The position numbers were made by a program, and so were the translations under genes. A DNA stretch of 64,000 nucleotides from Haliclona indistincta (lineage: Eukaryota; Porifera; Demospongiae; Haplosclerida; Chalinidae), in NCBI GenBank assembly GCA_964017065.1, contig OZ024783.1, positions 8,507,367 to 8,571,366 on the forward strand. Direction: 5' to 3'. Under the pieces are notes generated by a model. The model was not told where the DNA came from, searched no databases, and was given only the letters and a program-made list of their open reading frames with translations. Positions 1 through 10,800 of this stretch are shown here, one piece after another. Position 1 is the stretch's first letter, and each line of letters starts with the position of its first letter.

Positions 1-332
1 TTGGTGCTGCACCATCGATGGGTTCGAACCAGAGCTCAGCCGAAGAAGACAGTTGTTCTAGTGATGCTGAGGACAGAATCTCCAAACCTCCGAAGAAAAT
101 CAGAAAGCTCACGATAAAGGAACCACTGGTTCCGGTCGGAGCCAACGTTGCAGCGGTTGATTCAAGTGATGATAACTGTTCTGAGTCTTCTGACACTGAA
201 GTGACTGGACCTCCGGTGAAAATACCAAAGCTAGACGAGTCAGCCACACAGTGGAAAGAGTCTAGAAGCAAGCTGATTTCCGATGTAACAAGCCAGCAAC
301 CATCTTCTAGTACTGCTCATGAAGGAGAACAA
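1..332 (+). CDS. Partial exon of an acidic, serine-rich, probably nuclear protein
   Basis: The reading frame is open from the window edge through an ATG at 18 and runs to a good splice donor (CAA|GTAAGA at 333), so this is probably an internal or first exon of a gene that begins near or before the window. The peptide is rich in Ser, Asp and Glu and contains two related blocks of the form CSxSSD/CSSD...PPxKIxKL, around residues 13-31 and 54-72, with lysine clusters that resemble nuclear localisation signals. I recognise no domain. No downstream exon can be named with confidence, because the next 1.4 kb is occupied by transposons. It could also be a spurious frame, but the biased composition and the splice donor favour a real exon. 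Confidence 0.4.
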
Positions 333-517
333 GTAAGATTCATACGATCATAATTATAGTTAATGACATGTGTTCAGTACAAGTATTGTTTAGTCGCACT
401 ATAATGGAAAAACTAGAGTTCTTATACTCATGCTAAAATCTACATAGTGATGTGTCGGTTTGCCTCTAAGAACACTGGAATGTTGTGGGCGGGATTTCTG
501 TTATTATTGTGTAGGTG

Positions 518-1294
518 CAGAGGAGGTTGGAAGCATTAGTATGCGCACGTGATTGTAGGCTGTTATTATGCGCACGTGATTTCGAATGAGCGTAGCTAAC
601 GTTCCATCGTGAGGCGTGGCTCAATGGCGCTAGCATACAGCACTAGAACTCATTCGTGGATTCTTTCTAAAATGGTATTGCGTAGAGCTTGATTACTGGT
701 CTTACTTAAAGATATGATCTTAGAATACTGGTTTAGCTATTTGTATAGTGCACTGCACATCAGTTTCTGTGCTTTGTATGTCGTGAAATCTAGGAACAAG
801 TAGCACAACTCCAGTATACAGCACACTTGTGCTGGATTCAGGAATCTTTCTTCTGTGAAACAGCTTAAACTTAAGCAACTTTCTTGGTTCTAGCTCTGAC
901 CAGGTTTCGTCAGCTGTATACTGGGTTTTGCAGATAACAATGGAGCTGTCTCTTCGCTCGCCGTTTTAAACGCCAAGATTTTGCTTCAGGACGTCTGTAG
1001 TAGGCTTGTCAATAAGCTGATTGCTTGCACGAACAATAACCGTAGTGTTTTCTACTGTTGAAAATCTTCACTACTTTCTCGCCCATAGCAGCTCAGGAAC
1101 CCCTGGTTTGGATCGGGTAGATCGCATATTTGTAATCTGCTGTGCAAGAGCTTTCGATTCATACTAAATTCGTTAAATTCTGTCCAGAGAATAGCGTAAA
1201 ATTAACAGCTAAGATTCGCCATACAGTTTGATTTGGAGATAATTTACAAACCACAAGTCACATGACTGAATATTAATGCTTCCAACCTCCTCTG
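518..1294. mobile_element. 777-bp MITE with ~24-bp terminal inverted repeats and 9-bp target duplication
   Basis: The ends are near-perfect inverted repeats (left CAGAGGAGGTTGGAAGCATT, right its reverse complement). They are flanked on both sides by the direct repeat GTGTAGGTG (509-517 and 1295-1303). The interior has no open frame of note. A 9-bp duplication suggests a Mutator-like element, although the CAGAGG terminus also resembles hAT ends, which normally give 8 bp. Confidence 0.85.
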
Positions 1295-1405
1295 GTGTAG
1301 GTGTATTGTAAATTACAAGGCAAGTCCTTGTTTTGTCAAGAACAATTATTTGTAGCATGCTATGCTTGCACCATTGACTGTACAATTGCTATTATGTGAT
1401 CATGA

Positions 1406-1749
1406 TAGCCTCGTACCCAGGCCTAGAATATTAGGTCTGGTACACACTGTAGGTGCATGCGCGTAATTAAAAACACGTGTGTTTCACTTGCTCTGACTTT
1501 AGCGTGATGCTTGCTATTTCTAGCTCAAAACATCGCATAATGATACTGGACACAAATTAGCTAAACTTATCTTAAAAGCAAGCGTCAGCCGTGCTATACA
1601 CCAACTACGTTCTGTTCCGCGTGGCTAGCCAAATAACACGGAGAAATGTACGATAAGTATCTGTGTTTTAACCAGATGTTGGATAAATTAAGCGCATGCG
1701 CGAACAGTGTACCAGGCCATCCGCTAAAGCAGGTCTGGGTACGAGGCTA
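1406..1749. mobile_element. 344-bp MITE, ends TAGCCTCGTACCC, 10-bp target duplication
   Basis: The left end at 1406 and the right end at 1749 are inverted copies extending about 65 bp with small mismatches. They share TAGCCTCGTACCCAG, GTCTGGTACAC and GCATGCGC. The element is flanked by the direct repeat GTGATCATGA at 1396-1405 and 750 bases into the same kilobase at 1750-1759. The interior is non-coding. The long duplication suggests a Mutator-type element. Short open frames here are shadows of the inverted repeats. Confidence 0.85.
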
Positions 1750-1987
1750 GTGATCATGAATGTACTTATTTTTCTCAAGAAAATTGCTATTATGTTGTTG
1801 ACAATGGACTTGCAATTTACTGTACCAACGCACAGAACTAGCAGAAAGCGACCTGACGTTGTGATCATTGAGCCGCCTAAATATGCTTGTCATCTAACTG
1901 CACGTAAATTGGGTCGTGATGGTTAACCAAGCTAGACTGCCATTATGGCCTCCTCTTTTTAGATAGTTGCACTACGGTTCATCGTTT

Positions 1988-2105
1988 TTTAACCCTTTAA
2001 CCCCTAATGATGCCATTTGGCATCATACATACTTCAGACACCATAATTTTATCAAAAAGTGCTGAATAGTTCTGAAAGTGAGCCAAATTGAAGTATATGC
2101 GTGGG
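1988..2105 (+). repeat. Diverged relative of the 600-bp TTTAACCCTTTAA repeat
   Basis: This begins TTTAACCCTTTAACCCCTAA and then matches, with many changes, the first ~110 bp of the repeats at 6917 and 36073 (AATGATGCC...GGCATCATA, AAAAGTGCT). Homology fades after about 2105, so this is an old or truncated copy. Confidence 0.55.
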
Positions 2106-4029
2106 CGGAATCAAAGCATTACCAGCTAATAACGACATCCTGTTACAATTTCCGTATACTGAATTAACTTGTGTCCGTATACTTCCCTTAGTTAATGTAT
2201 TAGTTCTATTGGGAGATGAACTTCTAGCAGTCATCCTGGCTGACGTGAACACAAATTTATATTTGCCCACCCCAGAGAGCAAACTTCAGCTCGTTGGCTA
2301 CTGATTAGTATAAAAAGTGTTGCAGAAAGGCTGCGAGAAAGCGTTCCAAAACGGGGTTGAAAGTCGCGACCGTCGCTCAATTGCAATTGTATTGGCGAGG
2401 TCTAAAAACATGGTTTTTTCAAATTTTGAACGACTGTCGCTTGAAAAGCTTTAAACTTTTTCTATTTGCCGGCCCCAGGTTTGATAGAGTGCCTTTTTAG
2501 GTATCGAATGGTATGGTCGAAATTTATACTGGGACATGGGAACACGTTCCCTTTTGGGGGTAAAGTTGGGTGATCTTCAAGTTCTTCCTCGTTGTACAAA
2601 CAGTATCAACAGCTGCTTTTGTAAGTTCAAATTCAAATTTACGCAATGGCTAACACTGTCTATGGTGTCTCTCTAGGTGCTCATAAGCCCTTTGGCTTTT
2701 GTTGACGAAGAGATGGATTCTAGAAGTCACCGCGGGGCTTGCCGATCAGTGTCGCCGCCGAGTCATGCCGACCGAGACGGTCCCGCTGGCGTCTCTGTCA
2801 ACATCGTGCTATTTCAGCAGGACACTGGAGCGATGGAGAGCAACGTCTTCTTGTGCCCGACTGTGAACCAATGTAGACGGCATCATTACATAGCTATACC
2901 AGCTACCTGGAGCTTCTGGCATACCGTCTGTACCACCGAATGATAGCTATAGCATTGACACGTCTTTTGCGAGCGATTGGAGCTTACAGAGACCATACTG
3001 TATAAAGGGCAAGTTTACTAGTCTTGGTGTGTATAAAGGAATAGTGTTGGCTTGTGCTTCAGACAGAGCACTAAGCTGCTGACTCAATAGCTGGCTGCAT
3101 GCATACATTGTTGACCACACCTCTCTTTCTTTGTTTCTCGCAACAGTCTCAAACCAAGTGTAAGCCCTTGTCTGGACACAAGTAGCAAAGTAAATGACCT
3201 CTTGATCTTCCAGTAGCAATGCTGATTTTACCTTTTTTTCTCGGCAAGGCTTTAAGTTCAAGAAATGCATCCAGAGACGACTGCGATTGAACTCTCTAAA
3301 CTTTTGTTCTTGAAAAGACTTGAATACATGCTAGTATTGTTCTATCTATGCAGTGATAGTCAAGTATGATTGAACAGTTTAAAACAGTACAATAAGATAA
3401 GACGATACAAACAGGCGACAGATCTGTGAGGGGGAAAACACCAGTCACACACACTGTTTATGAGAATCTTATTAAACATACCGTTTAGCAGAATGAGTGA
3501 TGTCTCTATCCAGCAGGACTCTCTATCCACTATCCAGCAGGACTCCTCTTTACAATAGCCCTCCCGGGACGAGATGCAACAACAGTTGCTCTGCCAAAAG
3601 ACACCATAGACTTTATAATTATCACACATCACTACTAGCAGCATTGCTGCAGCTATACATGAGTATCTGAAGCCCATACCTGTACCGTAGGCTAAATTTC
3701 GTGGGTGCTATAGTGTGTACTATCGTGCTAACCTTCCATATTCTTGTTTGGAACAGTCGCTCGGTTTCATACGGTCATACCACCCGCTACAGTACCGAAA
3801 CCAAGCTGTGATGTATAGGCGACGGAGCTGACGGTGGTCCTGGGTATAGATTAGCTGCTCAGACCGCCTTATAATCCGTCAGCTGCCTCAGGAGAAGAGT
3901 AGTTCTGGCTAGCTGTAGTCCTCGTGCTCGCCGCCATTTCTTGTTACTATGGAAATCCCGCGCTCGTCAGTGCTTTATCGTGATACGCAGTGCAATTATT
4001 CGTAAAACACGCGTGAACTGAATTCCGCG
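2106..4029. other. Stretch without a confident gene
   Basis: Two open frames stand out: plus 2677-2943, which follows a CTCTCTAG acceptor-like sequence and is unusually GC-rich, and minus 2947-3270 (107 residues). Neither contains a domain I recognise and neither has convincing splice partners. The part just below 4030 lies beside the hAT transposase and may be part of that element, but I could not find its terminal repeat there. Confidence 0.4.
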
Positions 4030-5745
4030 TCATGTCCTCCTTTTCTGGTAATGTTTGTCTTCTAAATCTTTAAACAAACTGCCCAACGTGCGCTTTCTCT
4101 TTAGAGGTGGAAGACTGGGGTCATGAGAACCAGTTGGAAGAAACTGAAGTCGTAGAGTAGCACAATCATTCTCTAATTCTATTTGAACATCAGCTAGATC
4201 ATCTTCACTCATATACTTGCTCTTAAACCGGGGGTCCAAAAACGATGCAGCCTTTAAGATCATTATAGACTTCTCGCTTAAGTGAGCAGTAGTATAGCGA
4301 TTGCGAAGGTCTTGACAAATTCTTCTTTTGATGTCTCGAGTGAGAGTCGTGTCTGATTCAACTTCCTTTAAAATATTGTTTTCCACAAGATGGACCAGTG
4401 GTAGCACAGCAGACACAGTTACATATTTCTCAGCAGAAAGAAGGTCAGTAAGAGTTGTCAGAGGATTAAGAGCTGCATTAATAGACTGAAGAACATCGAT
4501 GTCCTGCCATGTTGGTAGCAGGTGAGTTGTTTTCCTGTCAGTACTCAATGCAACACGAACAGCTTCTTCTTGCTCAAGCAAGCGATTCACCATAGCTCCA
4601 ATAGTTCCCCATCTAGTTGGACAGTCCTAAGCAGAAACAGGTATTATAATGTAATGAAGTATCGTTGTTTGAGGTTAGGTAAGTTGTAACTAGTTCACCC
4701 AGTTTAATGTATTAAGATACACACTTGTACAATCACTTACTGATATTAAGGAGTGTTGTTTGAGATTCATGTTGATCTGTGCTTTTGTGAGTTCTCTTTT
4801 CCTTTTCCAGCTACCAGAGAATGCCGCAACTACCTTCCGACATAAACCCAGTGCTCGACTGCACCTTGAATCATCAGCCAGTGACTTGGTCAGTCCTAAA
4901 TGGAGGTTGTGACCAAAACAAGATAGCCTAGGCCAATCTAGTCTTTTAGTTGCATTGATGACATTACTGCCACTGTCAGTGGTGATGCACACTTGAGACT
5001 CTGCCTTTAGATCCCATGTACTCAGTGTTTCTTCCATAGAATCTGCAATTACTTCTCCTGTATGATCTGCTGGTAAGAATTTAGTTTGAAGGCATCGATT
5101 TCGAAGCTCCCAGTTGTCATTGAAGAAGTGAACGGTGTAACTTATGTACGGTACCAATGTGCCATTATTTGACCATAGGTCACTTGTTGCTGCAAAGTAA
5201 CTGGCAGATTCCAAGTCAGTCTTTACATCGCTCCTCACTTTAGCATACAATGCAGGAAGGGCAGTTCTTGAAAAATACGATCTATCAGGGAGTTCATAGC
5301 GTTTATCAAAAGATCTAACGAGTCGAATGAATCCAGGTTTTTGAACTGTATAAAGCGGTTGAGAATCCTTTGCTATATAGTAAACTATAGCGTCAGTGAG
5401 TTCCTTCCATCGTCTACTCCCTCTTTCATATTTCTGAATACTTTCTATTGAGTCAACAATCGATGGCTGGTCGGCTGGTCTAGCCTCTGATGCTCTCGAT
5501 GACGATCCGGCCATGGACGACTGGGCTTCTAAGTATAAGTTAGCATGCTTGGTTCGTAGATGAGAGAGTAAGTTGCTAGTACTTCCGTTTTTTGAGGGAA
5601 CTTTCTGTGAGCACGTACGACAAATCCCGTAATCCTTGTTGATGACGTCACCAATTTTTTCTACTGCAAAGTAATCCTTGCTTGGCTTGCCATCGTCGTC
5701 AGCAACAACAGGGAGTAGATCAGAGAGTAATCGAACGTTACACAA
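4030..5745 (-). CDS. hAT-superfamily transposase with BED zinc finger (ZBED-like), two exons
   Basis: The exons are complement(4741-5745) and complement(4030-4626). The donor TCA|GTAAGT and acceptor CTTAG|GAC join in phase and create the hAT hallmark DCPTRWGT. Exon 1 carries a BED-type finger (CRTC...HLRTKH). It also has the RNase-H-fold acidic motifs TSDLWSN and TTDSGSNV and the CFGHNLHL motif. Exon 2 includes FLDPRFK. Such proteins are either transposases or domesticated ZBED regulators. Two features suggest decay. There is no ATG ahead of the BED finger, so the start lies in an unseen exon or is lost. The frame also ends at a TGA soon after FLDPRFK without the usual C-terminal hAT dimerisation motif. 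The visible protein is about 533 residues. Confidence 0.85.
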
Positions 5746-5938
5746 GCACAGCGCACGACAGTCAAGCTATTTTAAGCGATACACGCTGTATTAGTAATTA
5801 GTATTACCGCGGTATACGGTACGACACGCGGTATTACCGTAAAACGATAATTCGATATTACTGAAATTGCAATACCGTATTGACGGTAAGAAATAATAAT
5901 CGCGATATTAACTATATACCGGTATATCGCCCAACCTT
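5746..5938 (-). mobile_element. Subterminal and probable terminal region of the hAT element
   Basis: Upstream of the transposase lies sequence dense in GGTAATACCG and ATACCGGTATA type motifs. On the minus strand it begins GGTTGGGCGATATACCGG, which resembles the ends of many animal hAT elements. The matching inverted end expected below 4030 was not found, so the outer limits and target duplication are not established. Confidence 0.5.
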
Positions 5939-6916
5939 AAGCTGATACAGGTATTTCTACACAAAAATAAGTTTATTCCCAGCCAGGTTCGAGCGTGGTT
6001 TAGTTGCTCAATAGTCTAAAGTCAAGAGTCAAGCCAGGATTAGTAGTCCTGCAACTGCAGTGAGTCTTTTATTGCTTAACATCGAATATAATTGCTTTGG
6101 CAGCTTTGCAACATGCTTGCAGGGTTGATTTAAACTTTGTTCTAAATTAGGGTCCGCCCCTAAATTGAAGAGTTCCAAAAAGCGGCAGACAAACCTGCCG
6201 CTCGCTTACAAAGCTGCTAGAACTGTACAGTGTCGTCAAGGCCTGGGGTTTTTACTAAATGATAACACTTGTAACTTTCCCGCGTAAATTACTGAAATTC
6301 TAATAATAGCACCTGTCCGGAATTAGGGGCCCCTCCCTTATGATGAAACACATGCTAATAACCAACGTGTGACATCACAAAATTCATTAAGCTAGCAAGA
6401 TGGCGGCAGGAAAACAGCTAGCACTCGTGCAAGAAAGAGTCTTGTTTATCACTGCACATTTCTAGGGAAGCGTATAGCATGTATTGGCTGTGTAGCCTCC
6501 TAGTATTGGAGTTTAACTCCCACAGAATCGTACCTAAAGTTTTGGCTGGTAGCAAAGCCATCTTTTGCTGCCTGTCTCCCAACCAATCGTACTTAAAGCT
6601 GGACACTCTAGTCTACTAACAGGTAAGCTCCCTCAGAGGCGGTTGTATGCAGCGTTAAGAAATCTTAACTACCAGTAGTTCTCAAAATCTCTACCTAAAA
6701 CTGTCATTCCTGTGGGCATGATACGCCGCCATATTGTGACACGCCCACATCAGTCACGTGACATAAAACCATATGAATGAGGGTGTTTAGTAACGATATA
6801 GAGGATCTTATTGGTACCTGCAACATGATTGTAGGACACTTGGTTCCTAAGAAATGAAAAATGTCAAAAACATAGTTTTTGTTTCTGTTTGTGTGGAACA
6901 CTGTAGAATTCTTCAG
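5939..6916. other. Stretch without a recognised gene
   Basis: Only short open frames of about 60-65 codons on either strand, without domains or supporting splice sites. I see no repeat structure apart from the element that starts at 6917. Confidence 0.4.
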
Positions 6917-7525
6917 TTTAACCCTTTAAGGCTTATAGCGGCTTTAGGCGTCATAATTGACTCCACCTACTTTAGATGTCATAAAAAGTGCAAAAAGTGT
7001 TCTAGAAAGGTCAAATCAAGTTTAATTGCAAAAGATGACTTTACCTGAAAAAAGCCCACTGTTTTTTGGCGCGCCCTCCCCACTAAAACGTATAGCACGG
7101 GGGGGATTTTAAAGGGGGTGTCCCCCCGTTAACCCGGGGTTCGAAGGGGCGGAGCCTCTCGTCACTTTTGGCATTTTTAAGGCTTCAGGATGCCCGGAAA
7201 TGCATACTTGGGCATAGAACATGGTCTAAACTATGCTGTTTGCTCACGTGGACACCACCAGGTTTTTGTATCAGTCACAAGGGCTGAACGAAGTCCAAAA
7301 TTGGCTGGAAAATGACGAGGTTGCAGCACTTAAGCGGCTTCAGTTCCGAAGTGGGAGTGGCCAACTCAGAGTTTAGTACATGGTTGTAAACTTTGACATA
7401 CCAGGAAAAAACAGTGCTAGTTTGGAACAGCTAACGTACTGCATGTTGTAGAAAATGCAAGACAAACTGTCAATTTAGAGCAAGTCGAATTTTCGTCAAA
7501 ATAATTCAGTCACTAAAGAGTTAAA
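6917..7525. mobile_element. ~609-bp MITE, TTTAACCCTTTAA ends, copy 1
   Basis: Closely matches 36073-36668 over nearly its whole length. The match includes a GGGGGGATTTTAAAGGGGGTG-like tract, a GGTTCGAAGGGGCGGAGCC core and a GCTTCAGGATGCCCGGAAAT block. The ends are short imperfect inverted repeats (TTTAACCCTTTA on the left, ending AAGAGTTAAA on the right). No coding capacity. The target duplication is unclear for this copy. Confidence 0.75.
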
Positions 7526-7845
7526 ATACAGTAAAATGAGGCGGTAGATATTGCATGCTTGTGACTTCTCTGTATAGGTGTGCATAGCTTTTGTCTGCTC
7601 AAAAGCATTGGTTTATGCAAGTTCACATAATATGTGACGCTTGGTTGTGCAATATTACATGGCGGCTTTTCTGCACTGTTTCAATTTTTGTTGCACTTTA
7701 ATTTGGTGATTTAAATTTTGACATTGGTCTTGTCCTTGAAAATAAAATCCTCTATTTTCCACTTCTACTTAATTGAAAAATTGTATTGTCTAGTACGTCA
7801 TGTTTAATGTGTACACAGATATCACTACTGACATCAGGTGACACC

Positions 7846-10800
7846 ATGGAGGTTGATACACTGAACAATATCGATGAATTGACTTGTCTTAACTCCTTCG
7901 TACTCGGAGATCATGAAAAAGCATTACAGCTCCTTCCTAGTCTGCGGCAACCTGCTGCTATACGAACACTGTGTGTTTGCTGTACCATTAATGCTAGCAG
8001 AAAGCTATGTACGGATGTCTCTTTACTTCATTTGGCTGCTTTTCATGGATGGATGGAAATTGTAATCAGCCTAGTGAGCGTGTATAACTGTAACACTGAG
8101 TGTCGTGATAGCTGGAAGCAGACTCCATTACACTATGCTACTTATGGTGGTAGCCTACCAGTAGTCCAATACCTAATCAATGAACATCGCTGTGACCCAA
8201 ATAGTAGAGGAGAAAAGGGAAGTACACCATTGCATTACGCTAACTACAATGGTCACATGGATATAGTCGAATATCTCATAACAAAAGTAGGTTGTGACCC
8301 AGAATTACATGACCTAAACACTAATGCACCTTTGCATTTTTCTTCTTTTGGTGGTCACTTGAATATAGTTAAGTACCTAATCAAACAATGTAGTTGTGAA
8401 GCAAATTCTCCAGGATGTCAAGGCTGGACACCTCTTCATCAGGCTTGTTTTAATGGTCACATGAATGTAATCCAATATCTCATCACCGAACAAGGTTGTA
8501 ATCTAGCATCACAAGACAATGATGGTAACATGCCAATCCACTTAGCTTGTCTTGGTGGACACTTGAATGTTGTTAAGTACCTTATCACTGAACAACGATG
8601 TGATCCAAACGTTAAGGGAGCAATTGGCAGAACACCATTTCATATAGCTTGTGGCAAAGGTCACATGGACATAATTCAATATCTCATCACAGAACAAGGT
8701 TGTGACCCAGTTATAAAAGACGATAATGATGACGTGCCAATCCACTCTGCTTGTAATGGTGGACACTTGAATGTTGTTAAGTACCTTATCACTGAACAAC
8801 GATGTGATCCAAACGTTAAGGGAAAATTTGGTAGGACAACACTGCATAATGCTTGTGACAAAGGTCACATGGATTTAATTCGATATCTCATCACAGAACA
8901 AGGTTGTGACCCAGTTGTGAAAGACAATGATGGTAACATGCCAATCCATATTGCTTGTCTTAGTGGACAATTGAATGTTGTTAAGTACCTTATCACTGAA
9001 CAACGTTGTGATCCAAACGTTAAGGGAGCATTCGGTAGGACAACACTGCATGGTGCTTGTGACAAAGGTGACATGGATATAATTCGATATCTCATCACAG
9101 AACAAAGTTGTGACCCAGTTGTGAAAGACAATGGTGGTAACATGCCAATCCATATTGCTTGTCTTAGTGGACAATTGAATGTTGTTAAGTACCTTATCAC
9201 TGAACAACGTTGTGATCCAAACGTTAAGGAAAAATTTGGTAAGACAACACTGCATAATGCTTGTGACAAAGGTCACATGGATATAATTCGATATCTCATC
9301 ACAGAACAAGGTTGTCACCCAGTAATAAAAGACAATAATGATGACATGCCAATCCATATTGCTTGTCTTAGTGGACAATTGAATGTTGTTAAGTACCTTA
9401 TCACTGGACAACGTTGTGATCCAAACGTTAAGGGAGCATTCGGTAGGATAACACTGCATGATGCTTGTGGCAAAGGTCACATGGATTTAATTCGATATCT
9501 CATCACAGAACAAGGTTGTGACCCAGTTGTGAAAGACAATGATGGTAACATGCCAATCCATATTGCTTGTCTTAGTGGACAATTGAATGTTGTTAAGTAC
9601 CTTATCACTGAACAACGTTGTGATCCAAACGTTAAGGGAGCATTCGGTAGGACAACACTGCATGGTGCTTGTGACAAAGGTGACATGGATATAATTCGAT
9701 ATCTCATCACAGAACAAAGTTGTGACCCAGTTGTGAAAGACAATGATGGTAACATGCCAATCCATATTGCTTGTCTTAGTGGACAATTGAATGTTGTTAA
9801 GTACCTTATCACTGAACAACGTTGTGATCCAAATGTTAAGGGAGCATTCGGTAGGACAACACTGCATGATGCTTGTGGCAAAGGTGACATGGATATAATT
9901 CGATATCTCATCACAGAACAAAGTTGTGACCCAGTTGTGAAAGACAATGATGGTAACATGCCAATCCATATTGCTTGTCTTAGTGGACAATTGAATGTTG
10001 TTAAGTACCTTATCACTGAACAACGTTGTGATCCAAATGTTAAGGGAGCATTCGGTAGGACAACACTGCATGATGCTTGTGGCAAAGGTGACATGGATAT
10101 AATTCGATATCTCATCACAGAACAAAGTTGTGACCCAGTTGTGAAAGACAATGATGGTAACATGCCAATCCATATTGCTTGTCTTAGTGGACAATTGAAT
10201 GTTGTTAAGTACCTTATCACCGAACAACGATGTGATCCAAACGTTAAGGGAGTATTTGGTAGGACAACACTGCATGTTGCTTGTGACAAAGGTCACATGG
10301 ATATAATTCGATATCTCATCACAGAACATGGTTGTGACCCAGTTGTGAAAGACAATGATGGTAACATGCCAATCCATATTACTTGTCTTAGTGGACAATT
10401 GAATGTTGTTAAGTACCTTATTACTGGACAACGATATGATCCAAACGTTAAGGGAGTATTTGGTAGGACAACATTGCATGATGCTTGTGACAAAGGTCAC
10501 ATGGATTTAATTCGATATCTCATCACAGAACAAGGTTGTGACCCAGTTGTGAAAGACAATGATGGTAACATGCCAATCCATATTGCTTGTCTTAGTGGAC
10601 AATTGAATGTTGTTAAGTACCTTATCACCGAACAACTATGTGATCCAAACGTTAAGGGACAAGTTGGTAGGACAACACTGCATGTTGCTTGTGACAAAGG
10701 TCACATGGATATAATTCGATATCTCATCACAGAACATGGTTGTGACCCAGTTGTGAAAGACAATGATGGTAACATGCCAATCCATTATACTTGTCTTAGT

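Noticed and set aside
3690..4029. Left terminal repeat of the BED-type hAT element
   Set aside because: I looked for an inverted copy of GGTTGGGCGATATACCGG and did not find one, so the element end is left open.
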